Virus record (IMG/VR): IMGVR_UViG_3300031841_000518
Location: 1 to 37,677 of that record
Length of the DNA: 37,677 nucleotides
Origin: a virus
Strand: one strand, 5' to 3'
The position numbers and the translations under genes are program-made. Shown here piece after piece: positions 15,146 to 22,937 of the stretch. Within the stretch, counting starts at the first letter, position 1; every line of letters begins with the position of its first letter. A model generated the notes under the pieces. It did not search any database and was not told the DNA's origin. It worked only from the letters and a program-made list of their open reading frames with translations.

Positions 15146-15770
15146 GGAATTTATAAAAATAATTTGTATCATCACCTGCAGTCCATTTACTTACAGATTC
15201 TACATTATATTCTATAGTAGATACTTTAAAATCTGGTTGCTTTGGTTCTGATGGTGTTAATGATTTATCATAAAACAAAGTTCTATTATTAGGTTGTGCT
15301 GCAAAATGTCCGTTATCTAATTCTATAATATTAAAAGATTTATGTTCTGCAGGAACTTGTGAATAATTTATATTAGGTAAATTGTGATCTGCATGACAAC
15401 TATCGATTGTAAATAAATATTCTCCTTGGTACCATTGTTTTGCTGGTGACAAATATTTAGCCCTAGGTGGTACAGTTGTTTTTTCTATTACTGTTATGTG
15501 ATAACTAAATGCATCCCAAAGTTCTAGTTCTTCTAATGGAAGATCATCTTTAACATCAGGGGAATTAACAAAAGCACTGATAGGGAGCTTATCATATAAA
15601 GCAGCATACTCTGGCAAATACGTTTCAAAGTAGAGCGCTCTACCCTGGATTGACTTAACAGTAGCCCAAACACCTTCTACAAATTCTCCATGTCCTTTTT
15701 GATGATCATATAAATATTGTTTCTTAACATAAACTTTTACAGGTGGTACGTTAGCAACTAAAAATGACAT
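15132..15770 (-). CDS. Conserved marine phage protein of unknown function
   Basis: 212 aa, starting SFLVANVPPVKVYVKKQYLY, then HGEFVEGVWATVKSIQGRAL, EYAALYDKLPISAFV, AFSYHITVIE and QGEYLFTIDSCHAD. I recognise the pattern from cyanophages and pelagic phages, where it is annotated only as hypothetical. There is no transmembrane segment or known catalytic motif; the aromatic content suggests a compact alpha/beta fold. It overlaps the small membrane gene upstream by one base (TAATG). Confidence 0.7.
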   Translation of the reverse strand: MSFLVANVPPVKVYVKKQYLYDHQKGHGEFVEGVWATVKSIQGRALYFETYLPEYAALYDKLPISAFVNSPDVKDDLPLEELELWDAFSYHITVIEKTTVPPRAKYLSPAKQWYQGEYLFTIDSCHADHNLPNINYSQVPAEHKSFNIIELDNGHFAAQPNNRTLFYDKSLTPSEPKQPDFKVSTIEYNVESVSKWTAGDDTNYFYKFLEQK

Positions 15771-15865
15771 TACTTTTTAAACTTACGCCCTACAAAGAAA
15801 ACAATTAAGTTTTGTATTGTGTTTAGTGTAACCATTAAAAGTAACCACGCCTCCCATAACTCCAT
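15770..15865 (-). CDS. 31-aa single-span membrane peptide
   Basis: A short frame between two real genes encodes MELWEAWLLLMVTLNTIQNL followed by a hydrophobic stretch ending VGRKFKK: one membrane span with a basic C-terminus. Its ATG follows the stop of the upstream gene by one base and its own stop overlaps the next ATG (TAATG), strong evidence that the frame is used even without a clear Shine-Dalgarno. Function unknown. Confidence 0.6.
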   Translation of the reverse strand: MELWEAWLLLMVTLNTIQNLIVFFVGRKFKK

Positions 15866-16159
15866 CTATTTAGTTTTGCCACGAGCTTTTTTTAAAGCTT
15901 CTTTGCCTCGTTTTGCAATCGCAGCTTGTTCTTTCTTGCCTGCAACTTTAGCACGTTGTTCTACAACAGTCAAGATTTGTATCTTACGTGCGTACGGTTT
16001 ATTAATTCTTTTTACTTTAGCAACAGTAGCCCTAGCATCTGCAGGTGTTGCATACTTAATACTGACTGTATCTTTTGGATTCTCATCTGTATATAATCTA
16101 CGATCAGAACCTTTTGGTTTTTTACCAGTACCGACTTTTGGATCTTTTCTTTTTACCAC
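15866..16159 (-). CDS. Small basic conserved phage protein
   Basis: 97 aa, about one third Lys/Arg. GTGKKPKGSDRRLYTDENPK followed by DTVSIKYATPADA and a Lys/Ala-rich C-terminal helix. The RRLYTDENPKDTV motif is shared with cyanophage hypothetical proteins. Starts at GTG overlapping the previous stop. The charge suggests DNA or RNA binding, possibly packaged with DNA; this is inference. Confidence 0.65.
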   Translation of the reverse strand: MVKRKDPKVGTGKKPKGSDRRLYTDENPKDTVSIKYATPADARATVAKVKRINKPYARKIQILTVVEQRAKVAGKKEQAAIAKRGKEALKKARGKTK

Positions 16160-16437
16160 TTACTTCTATTTGCCCAATATGCCGCAGACATTTTACCTTT
16201 TGCAATATTTTTTGCATGTCTTGCTTTAAAAGATTTTCTTTTCTTTTTCATTCTATCAGACTCTCCTGCCTTTGGTTTGCCAGCAGTCTTTGCTCCTTGC
16301 TGACCATACCTAATTGTTTTAACTTTATCACCTTCTTTAGCAACTACTATGTGTGACTTCTTAGGGTGATTAGGTGTACGCTTTGGTTTATTAAAACCTG
16401 TAACACCTGCTCGTTTTAATCTTGGATCTTTAGCCAT
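16153..16437 (-). CDS. Small basic conserved phage protein
   Basis: 94 aa, strongly basic. GVTGFNKPKRTPNHPKKSHI, VVAKEGDKVKTIRYGQQGAK and a C-terminus KARHAKNIAKGKMSAAYWAN, a pattern I recognise as widely conserved in marine cyanophages. Function not established; charge and small size suggest nucleic-acid binding. The start overlaps the preceding stop (TAATG). Confidence 0.72.
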   Translation of the reverse strand: MAKDPRLKRAGVTGFNKPKRTPNHPKKSHIVVAKEGDKVKTIRYGQQGAKTAGKPKAGESDRMKKKRKSFKARHAKNIAKGKMSAAYWANRSKW

Positions 16438-16676
16438 TATCTATACGCCCTTGTTTTCTTTGCAATCCCTTTCGGTTGCTTCACAAACTGTTTGCCCTTT
16501 TTTGTTCCTTTTCGCTTTGCCTTTGTCGTTGCCGCATACTCCGCAGATGACAGAGCTTTGATCGCTTTCTCGGGTAGATATCTTTCCCCAGTAACGCTTG
16601 ACTTCTTCCCAGACTTCGTTCGCCATTTTTGTTTACCCCAGTCTTTTAAACTCTTTTGTGATTTAGCTAACGGCAT
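16437..16676 (-). CDS. DUF5872-like small basic protein
   Basis: 79 aa: SQKSLKDWGKQKWRTKSGKK, then GERYLPEKAIKALSSAEYAA and KKGKQFVKQPKGIAKKT. The W-x-K-Q-K-W-R-T-K-S-G-K and GERYLPEKA motifs match the DUF5872 pattern found in phages and giant viruses. Function unknown. AGGAG precedes ATG; the gene overlaps its upstream neighbour by 14 bases. Confidence 0.72.
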   Translation of the reverse strand: MPLAKSQKSLKDWGKQKWRTKSGKKSSVTGERYLPEKAIKALSSAEYAATTKAKRKGTKKGKQFVKQPKGIAKKTRAYR

Positions 16677-16875
16677 CCCAGTGTCTCCTTATGACATCAA
16701 GTTTGTCTTCAGCATCTGCCACACTTCCCATAAGTTTATCTATCTCCTCCAGGTGTTGGGGATGTTCCCCAATACCCACAGGATTTGACAAATAAATATT
16801 TATAGTAGCCTTTGCCTCAGCTATTTGAGCCTCATACTTTTTGCTAAGAGCATCTAGTATTTGTTGTTTATGCAT
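16663..16875 (-). CDS. Small helical conserved phage protein
   Basis: 70 aa: KKYEAQIAEAKATINIYLSN, PVGIGEHPQHLEEIDKLM, then a coiled-coil C-terminus. I recognise the NPVGIGEHPQH motif from marine phage hypothetical proteins. It is probably a helical hairpin that oligomerises. Its ATG comes two bases after the ATG-proximal stop of the 34-aa membrane peptide. Unlike its neighbours it is acidic to neutral, so it could partner the basic proteins. Confidence 0.65.
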   Translation of the reverse strand: MHKQQILDALSKKYEAQIAEAKATINIYLSNPVGIGEHPQHLEEIDKLMGSVADAEDKLDVIRRHWDAVS

Positions 16876-16980
16876 TTATAAAATAATTATAAGTGCTAAT
16901 ACGATTACAGCTATGCCTAGAATTTTTTCTTTTCTAGAACTGTCTTTAATCATACCCCAAACATTTTTTATCTTATCCAT
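16876..16980 (-). CDS. 34-aa single-span membrane peptide
   Basis: MDKIKNVWGMIKDSSRKEKI followed by a 14-residue Gly/Ala/Val/Leu/Ile stretch to the stop: a basic N-terminus and one membrane anchor. AGGAGT lies at a proper distance upstream of ATG and the stop abuts the next gene. Comparable tail-anchored peptides occur in marine phages; function unknown. Confidence 0.62.
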   Translation of the reverse strand: MDKIKNVWGMIKDSSRKEKILGIAVIVLALIIIL

Positions 16981-16988
16981 GAGTACTC

Positions 16989-17135
16989 CTATTTCTTTTT
17001 CTTTTTCATTTTAAGCATCATAAAATCTTTTTTAGAAATTTTACCATCCTTGTTTGCGTCTATTTTTTTCTGCTTGCCCTTTAAAGGTTTTTTATTCTTT
17101 TTGGCAGCAGGTGTTTTCATTGCATATCCTGGCAT
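16989..17135 (-). CDS. 48-aa EF-hand-like micro-protein
   Basis: Lys-rich peptide whose centre IDANKDGKISKKDF (about residues 25-38) is a full EF-hand loop: Asp, Asn and Asp at positions 1, 3 and 5, Gly at 6, Ile at 8, Ser at 9 and Asp at 12. The flanks are Lys-rich (KKNKKPLKGKQKK and KMKKKKK). A single calcium-binding loop of dockerin/EF-hand type in a DNA-binding-like peptide is unusual. ATG overlaps the upstream stop (TAATG); GGAGGA lies just before. A structural role with calcium or packaged DNA is speculation. Confidence 0.65.
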   Translation of the reverse strand: MPGYAMKTPAAKKNKKPLKGKQKKIDANKDGKISKKDFMMLKMKKKKK

Positions 17136-17329
17136 TATTTGTATCCTCCTCCAGCTTTTTTATAGGCTTTGGCCATTGCTTGCGCCTTACGCGCACTCCA
17201 TTGTCCTGCACCCGTTCCATGTGAAGCTTGTGCTTTAATACGATTAAAGATTCGCTTCCTTAATCCAGGCTTAGTATAATTACCAGCTTGGTTAACTTTT
17301 GATTTACTTTTTGTTTTTGCTTTTGCCAT
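17135..17329 (-). CDS. Small basic conserved phage protein
   Basis: 64 aa: VNQAGNYTKPGLRKRIFNRI, KAQASHGTGAGQWSARKAQA and a GGGYK end. The AGNYTKPGxRKRxFxxIKA and HGTxAGQWSARKAQ motifs are shared with many phage small proteins. Role unknown; strongly basic like its neighbours between the portal and the Hsp20 operon. Confidence 0.72.
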   Translation of the reverse strand: MAKAKTKSKSKVNQAGNYTKPGLRKRIFNRIKAQASHGTGAGQWSARKAQAMAKAYKKAGGGYK

Positions 17330-17423
17330 TCTTTAACATTCCTTGTAAAGTTTTAGCTTGACCCGCATGAGTCTTTGAAGCTTTTTTCAATCCCTTAATT
17401 ACTTTCTTAAGTTTCTTTTTCAT
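17304..17423 (-). CDS. 39-aa basic peptide
   Basis: MKKKLKKVIKGLKKASKTHA followed by GQAKTLQGMLKNG, an amphipathic Lys-rich helix. ATG overlaps the portal stop (TAATG) and AAGGAG is well placed inside the portal end. It overlaps the next gene by 26 bases. Similar peptides follow portal genes in marine phages. Probably nucleic-acid or membrane binding; not known. Confidence 0.6.
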   Translation of the reverse strand: MKKKLKKVIKGLKKASKTHAGQAKTLQGMLKNGKSKNKK

Positions 17424-19831
17424 TAAACTCTCCTTACGGTTGTATTGATTATACCTTCAATATTAGAAGTCATATCAGCTGCAGCATCCATTCCGATCTG
17501 TGCTTCTTTTAACTTACGATCTTGATCTTTATTTTCATCATCAATCATTAATTTACTTTCTTCTAAGTCCATTTTATCTTCATGTACTTTCATATCGTTC
17601 ATTAATTTTTGTGCACGTAAAGCTAAATCTTTTCTTTGTATATCTAACTGTTCTTCAGCTGTAGTTTTATTTTCACCAGCCATAATTTTTTGTTTCTCTT
17701 CATCAAACTGATTTACTTTATCTGCAGCCTGTGCTGCCATTATTGCAATTTGATTTTCCATTTGAGGTGGCATCTGTTGACCAGCCATAATCATTTGTTG
17801 TGCTTGAGGATCTTGAATCATCTGTGCCATTTCTTGTTGATACTTTAATGCAAGGTGATCTTGTATATGCGACATTAATAATTGTTGCATAGCTGGATTA
17901 CTTTTATACGCAGGGTTTTGTAAAAACATACCATGTGTAACAATGTGTGCATCATGATTTTGATCAGGTCTTGGTTGTAAAGGTGCCCCCTTTAACGAAG
18001 CCATGTTCTCTGAAATAGGATCAGCAGTGAAAGGTTGTTGTTGTTGTTTTAAATATCTTTGTGGTTCGTCCACGCCCATCGCTGAAAACAATTCCATACC
18101 TATTTGCTCCATGTTGTAAGCAGCTGGGTTTTGTTGAGCGATGGACATGATGGCGTTTATTTTTGCGATCCTGTGTGCCTCAGTCGGCATATTAGGATCT
18201 GATACAGGAATTACATCAATACTTTTCAGATTGAAATCTTTCCTAAATATCTGCTGTGCTCCACCTGCCACTTCGTAGGGATACAAATCAGGAAGAAACT
18301 CCGAATCTAATCTAGTTAGAATACGAAGATCTTTAGTCTGTGCGGCATGTAATCGTTTATGCACAGCATTGAACAGCTTTGAAGACTGCTCAAGCAGGGC
18401 CATGGTTGTGCCAACTGGCCCATAGTTTGTTGCATTTTCTACTACGTTATCAGTAGAGTCTGCAAACTGGGATGCGAGTTTAGACGCATAATCCATTAAA
18501 TTAAATAAAGTTGATGATGGTTCTTTAAACGGAAGTATTTGTAAAGACTTTCCTAAATCACCAGCGGGTGCATTTACTTCTCTAAATTCACCTGGAGCAA
18601 TAGGCTCGTCAGGTGCAAGGACACGTAAACCGTGAGCCTTGAAACCACCTGGCAAGTTCGCAAAGGTTCCAGCATCAATTAATTGACGCATAGAGGAAGT
18701 AGCTGTTTTAGTTAATCCACCAATTAAGTGTATGTAACCGTAACCATAAAAACCTAAACCTGGAATCATTGTGTAATGCGTAAAGTACATTTTCTTTTTA
18801 CGCATAGGATCATCTTCATCATAATTTCTTCTAATTGCTAAAACTGTTCCGTCTCCAGTCATGTGAACAATGTATGGTAATTTAATGCCATCTTGATCTT
18901 CATATCCAGGTAAATCTAAATTAGTATGCATCTCTAATATTTCTACATAGTCATCATTTTCCCCTGGTTTAGAAACGCCTACAATTTCATCTGAAGTTTC
19001 ATCAGCTGAACTTTGTTCTACTCCATAGTCTGCATCAATGTCTACATCTAAAAACATTCCTGCAATTTGCATTTTCTTAATTTCATTTTTAGATATTAAA
19101 TATTTATGAGTATATCTTTCTGCACTTTCTAAATTAGAAGCAAAATAATCTACAAAAAAATCTTGTGCTTTGATAAATTCTGTAACTGGTCTTTGTAATG
19201 CAGGATTAAAAGAAGTTTTCTTAAACGCTGTTCCATATAGCGCTACATGAAATAACATCTTGTCTAACTCAGGGCCATACTCTGGCATTTGTATTTGTGT
19301 TTGCCAATTTAAAAATTGTCTTACACGATTGGCTTGTTCTAATTTAGGTTGAGTTTGTGTGCCCATAATTCTAGTTCTAACTGGGCCTTCAGTTGGAAAT
19401 AATTCTTTATATGCTTTAGCTTGAAACTTTACAACTGCTTGTGCAAGAACTGGGTGTGTAACACCACTTGCTCCTGGAAATGCACCAGCACCTTCATCAT
19501 ATTTCAAACCTAATAATTCTATACCTTCTTCAGCTATTTCATCATACTCTTCTCTTGATGATTTATCTCTATCGTAGCCTTCTTGTAAATTTTTTGAAAC
19601 TTCTTGTACCTCTGCTTCAGACATTGTTTCTGCTAAGTTAGCATCGAAGTCCCCCGTCATCATAGGTTCTTCGTCCATGAGACCCATGGCTGTTGCTTCG
19701 TCGATTTCTTGTTGATCAGTTAAAGTTATTTCTGCTCCACCATCTGGTGTTTCAGTTACATCTTGATCGCTAGGCATGCTTGCAGATATTGCATCATCAT
19801 CCTCTAATTCTATTCTTTTTTCTATAGCCAT
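17423..19831 (-). CDS. Portal protein
   Basis: 802 aa, long for a portal. Acidic disordered N-terminus (1-60), then the portal core: AFPGASGVTHPVLAQAVVKF, the wing region ending MLFHVALYGTAFKKTSFNP, FIKAQDFFVDYFASNLESAE, the stem/crown signature LGFYGYGYIHLIGG, and GPVGTTMALLEQSSKLFNAV. From about residue 600 a Gln/Met-rich helical extension (QQQQPF, MAGQQMPPQMENQ) fits the long C-terminal barrel of P22-like portals. Forms the dodecameric DNA gate with the terminase upstream and adaptor proteins downstream. AAGGGG precedes ATG. Confidence 0.9.
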   Translation of the reverse strand: MAIEKRIELEDDDAISASMPSDQDVTETPDGGAEITLTDQQEIDEATAMGLMDEEPMMTGDFDANLAETMSEAEVQEVSKNLQEGYDRDKSSREEYDEIAEEGIELLGLKYDEGAGAFPGASGVTHPVLAQAVVKFQAKAYKELFPTEGPVRTRIMGTQTQPKLEQANRVRQFLNWQTQIQMPEYGPELDKMLFHVALYGTAFKKTSFNPALQRPVTEFIKAQDFFVDYFASNLESAERYTHKYLISKNEIKKMQIAGMFLDVDIDADYGVEQSSADETSDEIVGVSKPGENDDYVEILEMHTNLDLPGYEDQDGIKLPYIVHMTGDGTVLAIRRNYDEDDPMRKKKMYFTHYTMIPGLGFYGYGYIHLIGGLTKTATSSMRQLIDAGTFANLPGGFKAHGLRVLAPDEPIAPGEFREVNAPAGDLGKSLQILPFKEPSSTLFNLMDYASKLASQFADSTDNVVENATNYGPVGTTMALLEQSSKLFNAVHKRLHAAQTKDLRILTRLDSEFLPDLYPYEVAGGAQQIFRKDFNLKSIDVIPVSDPNMPTEAHRIAKINAIMSIAQQNPAAYNMEQIGMELFSAMGVDEPQRYLKQQQQPFTADPISENMASLKGAPLQPRPDQNHDAHIVTHGMFLQNPAYKSNPAMQQLLMSHIQDHLALKYQQEMAQMIQDPQAQQMIMAGQQMPPQMENQIAIMAAQAADKVNQFDEEKQKIMAGENKTTAEEQLDIQRKDLALRAQKLMNDMKVHEDKMDLEESKLMIDDENKDQDRKLKEAQIGMDAAADMTSNIEGIINTTVRRV

Positions 19832-19840
19832 GTATCCCCT

Positions 19841-21394
19841 TTAGTAGAATTTTCTACTCTCCCTATTATAAATCTCTTGCTCTCGTTTGTCAAGCCAAGT
19901 ATCAGCTCCATGTGAAACATACCCACCATTTCTCATCCATATCAATGCTTGTGTAAGTGTGTCCATATAATCATCATGAAGTCCTGCTGGAAAAGCTCTA
20001 GTTTCATCTATAACTTCCATAGCCCAATCTTTTTTAAAAGGGGCAAATATTCGTCTGTTATGAAACAAAGATGTTATAGAATATGCTCTAGCAACTTTAT
20101 CTCTGTCTGGTTGAAACTCAAATATAGGCAAACCTGTTAAACGTAAGTCTTGTATCAAGGATTGACCCGAAGCTTTCTTCTCTATCAGTATAGAATCTGG
20201 ATTATGTTGATTATATTTTTTAACTGCTTTCTCTCTAAGTGTCGGATAATCCCATCTTCCTTTTTCTGCCCCCAATAATATTAAGTTAGGTATATCTAAT
20301 CCTTTAGTAAACACACCCCATGTAGTTATCGCAGAATAATCTGCAGTTGTTCGTGTAGAAAATGCAGTATCCCATGATTGTATTATGTATTCACACTCAG
20401 GTGGGTCTGGATTCTCCCAGTTCTGCCACCAATCTAGTTTTATTATGTTACCTTCTTCTGCAGATGGAGCTTGACCGTACAATGCATCAAATTTAAATGG
20501 GGGTGTATTGTTTTTTGTGCGGATTATTTCTTCAGTTGACCAATGAAATCCGTTTTTCTCGTCAGGTTCTGGCCAAAATGACTCACCTAACTGCAATTCT
20601 GTGTATTTTTCCGATAAATAACCCTGTTTAATTAGTTTTTCACGCGCATCTTCTAGTTTTTCTAAAGAATCTGTAGTATTTAGGGCAGGAATACGCACAA
20701 CTTCCCACGAATCTGACATAGGAGAGCTATCTTCTAAAGATAATAGGTGTCCAGCTAAGTCTCTTTCATGCCATCTTGTCATAACTATAACAACTTTACC
20801 ACCAGGCATAAGTCTTGTACGCAATCCAGAAGCATACCACTCGTTTAGAGCCTCCCTTCTAGCTTTTGAAAACGCATCTTGCTCTGATATTGGGTCATCT
20901 ATGATTGCTAAGTGTGCACCAAAACCTGCAATACCAGATCCTGAACCAGCTGCTAAGAATGAACCTGCATCTTTACCTTTGTGTTGAAGACTCCAGCTGT
21001 TAGCAGAACGATTATCTTTACGAATGTTTATTTGTGGAAAGATAGATTTGTATTGTGGGGTATTTACAATATCACGTATGGCGCGGCCGAACCTTGTTGC
21101 AAGATCATCACTGTGTGATACAGCAATCTCTTGCCAATATGGATTCTTACCCAGTGCCCATGCGGGAAAATATGTAGATGTTATTAATGATTTGCTTGAA
21201 CGGGGGGCAACAAATACCATCAAACGGTCTGACTCCCCACTTGCAATTTTCATTAGTTGATCACATAGCAATCTGTGATGCGGCCCAACACTAAAGGATG
21301 GGTTCATCAACATAACGAAAGCCAAGAGATCTTCTCTTGCTTGTTGTACGGCTACTCTGGTAGCGGCGTTTCTATCTTCTGTCGTTAAGGACAT
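19841..21394 (-). CDS. terL: Terminase large subunit
   Basis: 517 aa packaging motor. The N-terminal ATPase has a degenerate Walker A (VAPRSSKS, about residues 62-69, rather than PPRHGKS), Walker B LAIIDDPI near 162-169, and coupling motif VIVMTRWHE. The C-terminal RNase H-type nuclease has acidic motifs QSWDTAFS, DSILIEKKASG and LHDDYMDTL. I place the start at ATG 21394 with GGTGA upstream; a GTG twelve bases earlier also fits. Lies between terS-linked genes and portal, the standard packaging order. Confidence 0.93.
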   Translation of the reverse strand: MSLTTEDRNAATRVAVQQAREDLLAFVMLMNPSFSVGPHHRLLCDQLMKIASGESDRLMVFVAPRSSKSLITSTYFPAWALGKNPYWQEIAVSHSDDLATRFGRAIRDIVNTPQYKSIFPQINIRKDNRSANSWSLQHKGKDAGSFLAAGSGSGIAGFGAHLAIIDDPISEQDAFSKARREALNEWYASGLRTRLMPGGKVVIVMTRWHERDLAGHLLSLEDSSPMSDSWEVVRIPALNTTDSLEKLEDAREKLIKQGYLSEKYTELQLGESFWPEPDEKNGFHWSTEEIIRTKNNTPPFKFDALYGQAPSAEEGNIIKLDWWQNWENPDPPECEYIIQSWDTAFSTRTTADYSAITTWGVFTKGLDIPNLILLGAEKGRWDYPTLREKAVKKYNQHNPDSILIEKKASGQSLIQDLRLTGLPIFEFQPDRDKVARAYSITSLFHNRRIFAPFKKDWAMEVIDETRAFPAGLHDDYMDTLTQALIWMRNGGYVSHGADTWLDKREQEIYNRESRKFY

Positions 21395-21485
21395 ATACTT
21401 CGTCACCCCAAATCACAAGTTGCGTAAAAGCATCTTGTGGAGGATTGTTCGGATCGTATATATCCAGATCTGGATTTAAAATCAT
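21372..21485 (-). CDS. 37-aa acidic peptide overlapping terL start
   Basis: MILNPDLDIYDPNNPPQDAF then TQLVIWGDEVYVLNDRR. It is Asp/Pro-rich with a short hydrophobic strand. AGGAG sits eight bases before ATG and the frame overlaps the terL start, a coupling arrangement. No family recognised; possibly a translational leader or a minor packaging factor. Confidence 0.5.
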   Translation of the reverse strand: MILNPDLDIYDPNNPPQDAFTQLVIWGDEVYVLNDRR

Positions 21486-21514
21486 GCTCGTATCTCCTGT
21501 TACTTTTACTTGCA

Positions 21515-21718
21515 TTAAAACTTTTTATTATAACTAATACCTATTTTATTTTTACCAACGTCTAGTGAAAATCCAGCGTCTTTCATTTTGCCAGCTACAC
21601 CTTTTACTTTAGTATAGCCAGGTATTTTAGATGCTGCCTTATCTGCTTTCTTCAAAACTATTTTCTTTAGCGCATCAGCTGGATTAGCCATCTTATCATT
21701 AGTTGTTGTGTTTGACAT
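21515..21718 (-). CDS. Small hypothetical protein
   Basis: 67 aa, basic: NPADALKKIVLKKADKAASK, then GYTKVKGVAGKMKDAGFSLD and a strand KIGISYNKKF. Overlaps the upstream stop by one base. No domain recognised; it lies between terS and terL with another Lys-rich gene, so a packaging or DNA-binding role is possible. Confidence 0.6.
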   Translation of the reverse strand: MSNTTTNDKMANPADALKKIVLKKADKAASKIPGYTKVKGVAGKMKDAGFSLDVGKNKIGISYNKKF

Positions 21719-22197
21719 TATCTACTCTTTCCAATCTTAGCTGTTGTCATTTTTTCTTTTCTTGCTTTTCTTTGAGCATCTGTTTCGCCCGTTGCAGCTT
21801 TGGCTATATCAACTTTAGTAGCTGTCCCACCAACCTGATCTGATACTGCACCTGATTCAATTTTCTTCATATTTGATTTAAGTTTTTTGTCCATTGGTGA
21901 ACCTGCGTGTCTTCCTGCAGTTCCAATAGTTTCCATGCCTTTAGCCATCTTCTTACGAAGTTTGTTTTTAGCTTTGCCCTCTGCCCCTCTATCGAACGTG
22001 CCTCCACGTTCTTGTTTCTTAACCATTTTAGAAAGATCACTAAATTTTAATCCTTCGTCTTTCATTCTTTGTTTTAGTTTATTCATTTGAATTTGATATT
22101 TGTTTCTACTATCGCCTTCAACTTTAGTTCCAACTAATTTATCTTTATTAGATAATAAAGCTTTATATTGTTTTTGATAATCTTCTACTTTAGCCAC
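21718..22197 (-). CDS. Lys-rich hypothetical protein in the terminase operon
   Basis: 159 aa, highly basic and low in hydrophobics: YQKQYKALLSNKDKLVGT, KYQIQMNKLKQRMKDEGLKF, then GTAGRHAGSPMDKKLKSNMK. Probably extended or helical. GTG start overlapping the terS stop (TAGTG), with GGAGG just before. I do not recognise the family; DNA binding during packaging is inference. Confidence 0.62.
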   Translation of the reverse strand: MAKVEDYQKQYKALLSNKDKLVGTKVEGDSRNKYQIQMNKLKQRMKDEGLKFSDLSKMVKKQERGGTFDRGAEGKAKNKLRKKMAKGMETIGTAGRHAGSPMDKKLKSNMKKIESGAVSDQVGGTATKVDIAKAATGETDAQRKARKEKMTTAKIGKSR

Positions 22198-22652
22198 TAT
22201 TTACCTCCTACGATTTTTAATTTTGGTGCAGCAATTTTCTTTAGACGTTCAACATCGCGTTCGATATCTTCCTCAGAGTTGCCAGTAGAGAATGCGTTTT
22301 GCACATTCATCTCGGTTACATTCTTATCAGTCCACATTGCTTGATGTTTACCTAATAATTCAAGGGAGCGGATAGCCGCGTTATAATCGCCCTCCTGCTC
22401 GGTCTTCTCAGCGATACGTACTAGGCGGCGCAATATATCATCCGCTTCAATTTTAGTACGCTTTGTCTGGTCGGCTTTAAGTTCTGATATTCTTTTTGCC
22501 ACTAGTGGATTGCGAATCATAGTCCATGCGTTTTTCTTTGCATGTTGTTCGCCGTATCCAGCACGAATTGCTGCAGGAACAGCCGCCAAGTCTTTAATAA
22601 ACTCTTGACAGAACTGCTCTTGTTGTGGAGTTAGTGTATCGCCTTTAGCCAT
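22197..22652 (-). CDS. terS: Terminase small subunit
   Basis: 151 aa. LTPQQEQFCQEFIKDLAAVP, AAIRAGYGEQHAKKNAWTMI, RNPLVAKRISELKADQ is the classic Terminase_2 (XtmA-like) N-terminal helix-turn-helix, followed by a helical oligomerisation region (ADDILRRLVRIAEKTEQEGD, AIRSLELLGKHQAMW). It recognises phage DNA for packaging. First gene of the minus-strand operon; the promoter lies only a few bases upstream, giving a very short or nearly leaderless mRNA. Confidence 0.88.
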   Translation of the reverse strand: MAKGDTLTPQQEQFCQEFIKDLAAVPAAIRAGYGEQHAKKNAWTMIRNPLVAKRISELKADQTKRTKIEADDILRRLVRIAEKTEQEGDYNAAIRSLELLGKHQAMWTDKNVTEMNVQNAFSTGNSEEDIERDVERLKKIAAPKLKIVGGK

Positions 22653-22659
22653 ATTAAAT

Positions 22660-22688
22660 ATTATAACTCAAAAGGTATTGTAATTCAA
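22660..22688 (-). promoter_or_regulatory. Leftward promoter for terS and the structural genes
   Basis: On the minus strand TTGAAT (22683-22688) and a perfect TATAAT (22660-22665) are separated by 17 bases. Expected transcription start is within a few bases of the terS ATG at 22652, so the mRNA would be leaderless or nearly so; no Shine-Dalgarno is visible between. Confidence 0.68.
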
Positions 22689-22744
22689 GGCTAGGTGGGT
22701 TATAATATTCTTGTATGGTCGCAAGATCATACGTCTCCTGTATA

Positions 22745-22806
22745 GAGGAGAGGAAAACAGCGTTACATATCACACACACACTTCACACAATAACGCTCCT
22801 CTCCTC
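22745..22806. repeat. Long bulged inverted repeat (hairpin)
   Basis: GAGGAGAGG (22745-22753) pairs with CCTCTCCTC (22798-22806), and AGCGTTA (22759-22765) pairs with TAACGCT (22791-22797). This gives a 16-bp stem with a five-base one-sided bulge (AAAAC) and a 25-base CA-rich loop. Not followed by a T-run on the plus strand; an A-run (22813-22822) follows. It may be a structured RNA, a pause or anti-termination site, or a protein-binding cruciform. Confidence 0.65.
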
Positions 22807-22937
22807 AACTTTAAAAAAAAAACGTCAAAATTTGAAAAAATTTTTTGAGGTGTATATGTGTGTGTATACGCGCGTAGATTTTTCCCTCCCCCCACCTCGA
22901 CTTATCGACCACCCCGACCACATAGGGTGCGACATTC

